DNA of 47,346 nt from Paracoccus sp. MKU1. Lineage in GTDB: Bacteria > Pseudomonadota > Alphaproteobacteria > Rhodobacterales > Rhodobacteraceae. The notes below the pieces were generated by a model. It was not told where the DNA came from. It made no database searches and was given only the letters and a program-made list of their open reading frames with translations. The stretch lies in assembly GCF_001447385.1 (NCBI RefSeq), contig NZ_LLWQ01000219.1:1-47346 (forward strand), given 5' to 3'. Position 1 is the stretch's first letter. Every line of letters begins with the position of its first letter. The position numbers and the translations under genes were made by a program. This document shows positions 42,403 to 47,346 of the stretch, piece by piece.

Positions 42403-42516
42403 CGGTGGCCTTTCGCGGGCGGGTTCGCCCTGGGTCTGGATATTCTTGAGCGTGGGGCATGAGTTTGCTAAGCCGGTCGCGCGGCGTCAACAGGCGCGTA
42501 AAGGGACAGAGAGAAG

Positions 42517-42972
42517 ATGAAGATTTCCCGGCGGCAGCTCATGGGTCTTGCACTGGCCGCACCTCTTGGCCTTTCCGCTTGCCAGGCCACCTATCGCAAC
42601 CATGGCTATATCCCCCCGGAGGAGCAATTGGCGCAGGTGGTCGTCGGCCAGACCGCGCAATCCGAGCTTGAGGGGCTGATCGGCCGGCCCTCGGCGCAGG
42701 GGCTGCTGACCGGCTCGGCCTGGTATTACGTCGGCTCGCGCTGGCAGTTCTATGGTCCTCGCGAGCCGCGCGAGATCGACCGCCAGGTGGTCGCCATCAG
42801 CTTTGCCGAGAACGGCGTGGTCCGCAATATCGAGCGGTTCGGGCTGGAGCGCGGGCAGGTGGTGGTGCTGTCGCGCCGCGTGACCGATACCGGCGTGACC
42901 AGCCTTGGCCTGATCCGCCAGCTTCTGGGCAATGTCGGCCGCGTCCAGGCCGGTGATTTCCTGGGGGATTGA
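42517..42972 (+). CDS. bamE: BamE/SmpA outer-membrane assembly lipoprotein
   Basis: A 151-aa lipoprotein precursor. The lipobox LSAC gives Cys22 as the lipidated residue. The SmpA/OmlA domain follows: HGYIPPEEQLAQVVVGQTAQ, then LIGRPSAQGLLTGSAWYYVG. It helps the Bam complex insert outer-membrane barrels. AGAGAAG precedes the ATG. A strong terminator follows 7 nt after the stop. Confidence 0.92.
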   Translation: MKISRRQLMGLALAAPLGLSACQATYRNHGYIPPEEQLAQVVVGQTAQSELEGLIGRPSAQGLLTGSAWYYVGSRWQFYGPREPREIDRQVVAISFAENGVVRNIERFGLERGQVVVLSRRVTDTGVTSLGLIRQLLGNVGRVQAGDFLGD

Positions 42973-42979
42973 CCGGGAC

Positions 42980-43003
42980 GGCCGCCGCTGGGCGGCCTTT
43001 TCC
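42980..43003 (+). terminator. Rho-independent terminator after bamE
   Basis: A perfect 7-bp stem GGCCGCC/GGCGGCC around the loop GCTG, followed by TTTTCC. It lies between the convergent bamE and msrB; the T-run favours the bamE direction. Confidence 0.9.
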
Positions 43004-43006
43004 GTT

Positions 43007-43414
43007 TCAGGCCGGTTCCGGCACGAAGCGCAGCGCCACGCCGTTGATGCAATAGCGCAGGCCGGTCGGCGGCGGCCCGTCCGGGAAGACGTGGCCCAGA
43101 TGCGCGTCGCAGCGGTGGCAGCGCACCTCGGTGCGGATCATGCCGTGGCTGGCGTCGCGATGCTCGTCGATGGCGCCGCTGCCTTGCGCGGAACTGGGCC
43201 GGGAAAAACTGGGCCAGCCGCAATGGCTTTCGAACTTGGCGTCGCCGTCGAACAGCCGCGCCCCGCAACAGACGCATTCGTAATGCCCCGGCCCCTCGGG
43301 AAAGCCCGGATGCGAGAACGGCCGCTCGGTCCCCGCCTGCCGGGTCACGCGATAGGTTTCCGGGTCCAGCTGCGCCCGCCACTCCGCATCGGTCTTGGTG
43401 ATCCGCTCTGACAT
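43007..43414 (-). CDS. msrB: Peptide-methionine (R)-S-oxide reductase
   Basis: A 135-aa cytosolic enzyme that reduces methionine-R-sulfoxide in proteins. Structural zinc ligands are CVCC (about 48-51) and CHRC (about 99-102). The catalytic Cys is in RYCINGVALRF near residue 121, and the family signature GWPSFSRP is present. AAGGGC precedes the ATG. It is divergent from olsB. Confidence 0.96.
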   Translation of the reverse strand: MSERITKTDAEWRAQLDPETYRVTRQAGTERPFSHPGFPEGPGHYECVCCGARLFDGDAKFESHCGWPSFSRPSSAQGSGAIDEHRDASHGMIRTEVRCHRCDAHLGHVFPDGPPPTGLRYCINGVALRFVPEPA

Positions 43415-43514
43415 CTTGGCCCTTCATTCCTGCTATGCTGCTGTTACAAGATAGGCGCAGTATGGGCAGTAGCAAGTCGGAGCGGGGCCGGTTCACGGGC
43501 CGGGCGGGGACGCC

Positions 43515-44270
43515 ATGATGTCACTGAGCAAGGGCCGTTACCAGGTTGGCTTTGCCGAAAACGCCCAGGAAATCCGCGAGGCGCAACGGCTGCGCTGGCT
43601 TTGCTTCCTGAGCCGCCATCCGGATGCAGGGGCGCCCGAGGCGCTGGATGCCGACGATTACGACGACCGCTGCAACCATGTGCTGATTCGCGACGGCGGC
43701 AGCGGCGCTCTGGTTGCGTGCTTTCGCATGCTGACGCTGTCGGACGGAGCCAAGATCGGCGACAGCTATGCGGCGCGCTATTACAACCTGTCGCGGTTGC
43801 GCGATTTCCGCGGCCGCATGGTCGAGATCGGCCGTTTCTGCATCCATCCTGAACGGCATGACCCGGATATCCTGCGCCTGGCCTGGGGTGCGCTGGCCCG
43901 CCATGTCGATGCGCAGGGGATCGATATGCTGTTCGGCTGCTCCAGCTTCATTGGCACCGACACCCATGGCTATGAGGACGCCTTTGCCATGCTGCGCGAG
44001 CGGCATCTGGCGCCGAAACGCTGGCTGCCGCGGGTCAAGGCGCCGCAGGTGTTTCGCTTTGCCCGCGCCTTGCGGCTGCGCCAGGCGGATCCGCGCCGGG
44101 CCATGGCGGCCATGCCACCGCTTCTGCGCTCCTATCTCGCCATGGGGGGCTGGGTCAGCGATCATGCGGTGGTGGACCGCCAGCTCGACACGCTGCATGT
44201 CTTCACCGGGCTTGAGATCCGCGCCATTCCGCCGGGGCGGGCGAAGCTCTTGCGCGCGGCGGGGGCGTAA
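43515..44270 (+). CDS. olsB: Ornithine N-acyltransferase (OlsB), GNAT family
   Basis: A 251-aa GNAT-type acyltransferase matching OlsB, which makes lyso-ornithine lipid from ornithine and 3-hydroxyacyl-ACP at the inner membrane. Signatures are AQRLRWLCFLSR near the start, YDDRCNHVLIRD, and RFCIHPERHDPDILRLAWGAL. The partner O-acyltransferase olsA is not adjacent. GGGGAC precedes the ATG at 43515; the next codon (43518) is also ATG. Confidence 0.85.
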   Translation: MMSLSKGRYQVGFAENAQEIREAQRLRWLCFLSRHPDAGAPEALDADDYDDRCNHVLIRDGGSGALVACFRMLTLSDGAKIGDSYAARYYNLSRLRDFRGRMVEIGRFCIHPERHDPDILRLAWGALARHVDAQGIDMLFGCSSFIGTDTHGYEDAFAMLRERHLAPKRWLPRVKAPQVFRFARALRLRQADPRRAMAAMPPLLRSYLAMGGWVSDHAVVDRQLDTLHVFTGLEIRAIPPGRAKLLRAAGA

Positions 44271-44313
44271 GCCGGCTTTGCATCCGGCCGCGAAACCGCC
44301 TATCTGCGCGGGC

Positions 44314-45444
44314 ATGAGCGACAGATTCCAATTCACCGTCTCGGCCACTGACGGCCGCGCCCGCGCCGGTGTCATCCAGACGCCGCGGGGCGAGATCCGC
44401 ACCCCCGCCTTCATGCCGGTCGGCACCGCCGCCACGGTCAAGGCCATGCTGCCCGAATCGGTGCGCGCCACCGGTGCCGACATCCTGCTGGGCAACACCT
44501 ATCACCTGATGCTGCGCCCGGGTGCCGAGCGCATCGCCCGGCTGGGCGGGCTGCACAAGTTCATGAACTGGCCGCGCCCGATCCTGACCGATTCGGGCGG
44601 CTTCCAGGTCATGTCGCTGTCCAGCCTGCGCAAGCTGACCGAAGAGGGCGTGACCTTCTCTAGCCATGTCGACGGCTCCAAGCATCACCTCTCGCCCGAA
44701 ACCAGCATGGAGATCCAGCGCCTGCTGGGCTCGGACATCGTCATGGCCTTCGACGAATGCCCGGCGCTGCCGGCGACCGAAGAGGTGGTGGCGAAATCCA
44801 TGCGCATGTCGATGCGTTGGGCGCAGCGCTCGCGCGATGCCTTCGGCGACCGGCCCGGCCATGCGCTGTTCGGCATCATGCAGGGCGGCGTGACCCGCGA
44901 ATTGCGCGAGGAATCCGCAGAGGCGCTGAAGGCCATCGGCTTCGACGGCTATGCCATCGGCGGCCTTGCGGTGGGCGAGGGGCAGGAGGCGATGTTCGGG
45001 GTGCTGGACTATGCGCCGGGCTTCCTGCCGCAGGACAAGCCGCGTTACCTGATGGGCGTCGGCAAGCCCGACGACATCGTCGGCGCGGTGCTGCGCGGCG
45101 TGGACATGATGGATTGCGTGCTGCCCTCGCGCTCGGGGCGCACGGGGCAGGCCTGGACCCGGCGCGGGCAGGTGAACATCAAGAACGCGCGGCATGCCGA
45201 CGACCCGCGCCCGCTGGACGAAGATTGCACCTGTCCGGCTTGCACCGGCTATTCGCGTGCCTATCTGCATCATGTTTTCCGCACCGGCGAGATGATCTCG
45301 GGCATGCTGCTGACCTGGCACAACCTGCATTACTTTCAGGAGCTGATGGCCGGGCTGCGCGATGCCATCGGGCGCGGCGCCCTGGCCGGCTTTGTCGCCG
45401 AATTCGAGGCAATGCGGGCACAGGGCGACATCGATCCACTGTGA
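44314..45444 (+). CDS. tgt: Queuine tRNA-ribosyltransferase
   Basis: A 376-aa TGT enzyme that exchanges guanine 34 for the queuosine precursor in tRNA-Asp, Asn, His and Tyr. Active-site Asp residues lie in LTDSGGFQVMS and GVDMMDCVLPSR. Zinc is bound by CTCPAC with a downstream Cys/His pair (SRAYLHH). The ATG at 44314 begins the family N-terminus (FQFTVSATDGRARAG). The frame runs open far upstream through olsB, but that part is a shadow. Confidence 0.96.
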   Translation: MSDRFQFTVSATDGRARAGVIQTPRGEIRTPAFMPVGTAATVKAMLPESVRATGADILLGNTYHLMLRPGAERIARLGGLHKFMNWPRPILTDSGGFQVMSLSSLRKLTEEGVTFSSHVDGSKHHLSPETSMEIQRLLGSDIVMAFDECPALPATEEVVAKSMRMSMRWAQRSRDAFGDRPGHALFGIMQGGVTRELREESAEALKAIGFDGYAIGGLAVGEGQEAMFGVLDYAPGFLPQDKPRYLMGVGKPDDIVGAVLRGVDMMDCVLPSRSGRTGQAWTRRGQVNIKNARHADDPRPLDEDCTCPACTGYSRAYLHHVFRTGEMISGMLLTWHNLHYFQELMAGLRDAIGRGALAGFVAEFEAMRAQGDIDPL

Positions 45445-45533
45445 AATGCCGGGTCGTGCCTTGAATTTCGGCGAAGCTTCGATAATCCCGATGAGAATCG
45501 CCGGCGGAAAGACCGCTCCCCTGAAAGAACCCT

Positions 45534-46742
45534 ATGCCCGCAAAAGCAACGAACGATCAAAAACACGAGATTCGCACCCTCACCACCACGGCCGAACTGG
45601 CGGAATTCTGTGCCCTGGCCAAGACCCAGCCCTATGTCACGCTTGACACCGAATTCCTGCGCGAGCGGACCTATTATTCCCGGCTTTGCCTGATCCAGGC
45701 CGCGCTGCCCCCCGCCTCGGCGGTGAAGACGGCGGGCGGCTCCGCCGTGCTGATCGACCCCCTGGCGGACGGGCTGTCGCTGGAGCCGCTCTACGAGCTT
45801 TTCCGCCACAAGGCGACGGTCAAGGTGTTCCATGCGGCGCGGCAGGATCTGGAGATCTTCTTCCACGACGCCGGCGTGATGCCCGATCCGCTGTTCGACA
45901 CCCAGATCGCCGCCATGGTCTGCGGCTTCGGCGAGCAGGTCGGCTATGAAACGCTGGTCAAGAAGATCGCCCGCCAGCCGCTGGACAAGTCGTCGCGTTT
46001 CACCGACTGGTCGCACCGGCCGCTTTCGGATGCGCAGGCGGCCTATGCGCTGGCCGATGTGACGCATCTGCGGGCGATCTACGAGTTCCTCTCGACCCAG
46101 CTCGACAAGACCGGCCGCGCGCCTTGGCTGGCCGAGGAGGTCGCGGTGCTCCTGAACCCCGAAACCTACATCACCCGCCCCGAGGAGGCTTGGGAGCGGG
46201 TGCGCACCCGCTCGGGCTCGCCGCGCTTCCTGGCGGTGGTGCGCGAACTGGCCCGCTTCCGCGAGACCTATGCGCAGGAGCGTGACATCCCCCGCACCCG
46301 GGTGTTCAAGGACGACGCGCTGATCGAGCTGGCCTCAACCAAGCCGCTGACCGAGGCCGATCTGGCCAAGTCCCGGCTGCTTCTGCGCGATGCCCGCCGG
46401 GGCGAGATCGCCAACGGCATCCTTTCGGCGGTCAAGGCCGGGGTCGAGGCGCGTGACCTGCCCAAGCCGCCCCCCGATGAACCGGGCCGTCCCGGCAATG
46501 CCGCGCTGGCCGATCTGCTGCGAGTGCTGCTGAAGGCCAAGGCCGATGCGGCCGGGGTGGCGCCGCGGCTGATCGCCTCGGCCGCCGAACTGGACGCCAT
46601 CGCCTCGGGCGCGCGCGACCTGCCGGCGCTGACCGGCTGGCGGGCCGAGGTCTTCGGCCGCGACGCGCTGCGGCTCGCCTCGGGCGAGATCGCGCTTTCC
46701 GCGCAGGGCGGTGCGGTCAAGGTGGTTCAGGTGCCGCGGTGA
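45534..46742 (+). CDS. rnd: Ribonuclease D
   Basis: A 402-aa 3'-to-5' exonuclease for tRNA maturation. DEDD-type exonuclease motifs are VTLDTEFLRE (Asp38, Glu40), VFHAARQDLEIF and SDAQAAYALADVTHL (Tyr and Asp of the third motif). An HRDC domain follows (VVRELARFRETYAQERDIPRTRVFKDDALIELA). GAAAGAA lies before the ATG. Spacing from tgt is 89 nt with no visible element. Confidence 0.95.
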   Translation: MPAKATNDQKHEIRTLTTTAELAEFCALAKTQPYVTLDTEFLRERTYYSRLCLIQAALPPASAVKTAGGSAVLIDPLADGLSLEPLYELFRHKATVKVFHAARQDLEIFFHDAGVMPDPLFDTQIAAMVCGFGEQVGYETLVKKIARQPLDKSSRFTDWSHRPLSDAQAAYALADVTHLRAIYEFLSTQLDKTGRAPWLAEEVAVLLNPETYITRPEEAWERVRTRSGSPRFLAVVRELARFRETYAQERDIPRTRVFKDDALIELASTKPLTEADLAKSRLLLRDARRGEIANGILSAVKAGVEARDLPKPPPDEPGRPGNAALADLLRVLLKAKADAAGVAPRLIASAAELDAIASGARDLPALTGWRAEVFGRDALRLASGEIALSAQGGAVKVVQVPR

Positions 46743-46794
46743 CGGGGCGTTGTACTAAAAATATAGATAGATCTGGACAGCGTGGAGAAGTCCC

Positions 46795-47346
46795 GTGGCG
46801 CGAAAAAAGGATATTGATGTTTTCCTCGATGCCGTCCGGGCGGCGGATGGCAGGATTGGGAACCGGGCGCTGCGCGAATTGCTGGGCTGGGCCGACGAGA
46901 AATACTGGGGAATCCACCAGCAGCTTTTCGAGGCCGGCAAGATTGAAAAAGGCCGAGGGAACGGCGGCACAGTCATCCTTGCTGGGAATGACAATCCGGT
47001 TGTCGTGGCAGAGGCGGCGGCGCGTCAGGAAAAGGTCAGTGAACTGATTTCCGAAGCCAGCGCGCTTGCTCAGACCGATATCCGTGAACTTGAACTTTAT
47101 GAACCTGTCTTGCGGCAGCTTCAGAAAAGCTGGGCAGCGAGGCTTGGCCTGTACGAGTCCCATTGCGAGATCACTGCGTTGCAGGGGCGGCGTGATACTG
47201 GCGGCAGTTGGTCGCGTCCCGATCTTGTCGTGGTCGGGGTGAAGAAATACGAGTTCTTGCCCGACAAGATCCTCGATGTATTCAGCTTCGAGGTTAAGCC
47301 GGCATACGATATTTCGATCAAGGGCGTGCTGGAGGCTTTAGCGCAC
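46795..47346 (+). CDS. Partial gene: winged-helix-like N-terminus plus PD-(D/E)XK-like region
   Basis: A GTG at 46795 with GGAGAAG opens a frame that runs 184 codons to the window edge without a stop. Residues ~8-60 (FLDAVRAADGRIGNRALREL, then WGIHQQLFEAGKIEKGRGNG) look like a winged-helix domain. A charged coiled region follows at ~70-112. Residues 141-168 contain RPD and, 22 residues later, FEVK; spacing and hydrophobic setting fit a PD-(D/E)XK nuclease core (Asp143, Glu166, Lys168). Codon choice is less GC-rich than in rnd next door, suggesting acquisition. I do not recognise the family; a restriction or defence nuclease is an inference. Confidence 0.6.
   Translation, partial: MARKKDIDVFLDAVRAADGRIGNRALRELLGWADEKYWGIHQQLFEAGKIEKGRGNGGTVILAGNDNPVVVAEAAARQEKVSELISEASALAQTDIRELELYEPVLRQLQKSWAARLGLYESHCEITALQGRRDTGGSWSRPDLVVVGVKKYEFLPDKILDVFSFEVKPAYDISIKGVLEALAH

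Noticed and set aside
1..47346. CRISPR arrays, insertion sequences and intact prophage
   Set aside because: No regularly spaced repeats, transposase or integrase motifs, or phage structural genes were seen; only the Dam-like fragment hints at a mobile element.

Overview
The window is about 47 kb of GC-rich, gene-dense alphaproteobacterial chromosome. Several blocks point to a Rhodobacterales bacterium, most likely Paracoccus: the infA-maf-rng-yacG-tRNA-Phe order, the choXWV/betIBA choline cluster, a short-chain-fatty-acid-type XRE regulator beside a transporter-linked histidine kinase, DUF1489, and the ornithine-lipid acyltransferase OlsB. No rRNA, CRISPR array, intact insertion sequence or intact prophage is visible. 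The genus is an inference from gene content and composition.

Layout. (1) 0.7-5.7 kb looks like a stress module: a receiver-like/sigma-like protein with the reverse domain order of PhyR, a small membrane protein, an isochorismatase-family hydrolase, an HWE histidine kinase, periplasmic Cu/Zn superoxide dismutase and a YbdK-type ligase. Four of its five transcription units are preceded by a GGAAC-N16-(G/T)GTT element, the form of an EcfG general-stress sigma promoter. The kinase has a near match. (2) 5.8-11.6 kb: a secreted choloylglycine-hydrolase-family enzyme, a decayed outer-membrane barrel gene, a bile-acid:sodium-symporter-family transporter, an aminotransferase and an SLC13/RCK permease. 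(3) 11.7-16.6 kb: a cobalamin riboswitch followed by overlapping btuB-btuF-btuC-btuD. (4) 16.6-17.2 kb: two gene remnants (one unknown-function family, one phage-type Dam methylase) next to tRNA-Phe. (5) 17.5-19.7 kb: yacG, rng, maf and infA. (6) 19.8-24.3 kb: one apparent operon holding a stand-alone CheY-like receiver, an 80-aa membrane protein, an SLC5-STAC-histidine kinase and an orphan FliM-like protein. (7) 24.4-27.8 kb: a NarX/LuxR-type two-component pair plus an ScfR-like regulator. (8) 27.9-32.4 kb: an RND efflux pump and adaptor. (9) 32.6-34.7 kb: tRNA-Gly, DUF1489, a Bcr/CflA-type MFS exporter and tRNA-Glu. (10) 35-41.9 kb: choline uptake (choX-W-V) divergent from betI-betB-betA, with two BetI-type palindromes between them. 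(11) 41.9-46.7 kb: housekeeping genes yceD, bamE, msrB, olsB, tgt and rnd. (12) From 46.8 kb a compositionally different, truncated gene begins, with a winged-helix-like start and a PD-(D/E)XK-like end.

How the genes work together. The choline block imports choline and oxidises it to glycine betaine under BetI control. The btu block imports cobalamin under riboswitch feedback. The first module looks like a locally clustered part of a general stress regulon. The SLC5-kinase/CheY/FliM-like operon resembles a phosphorelay whose output is a flagellar-switch homologue, although no flagellar gene is visible here.
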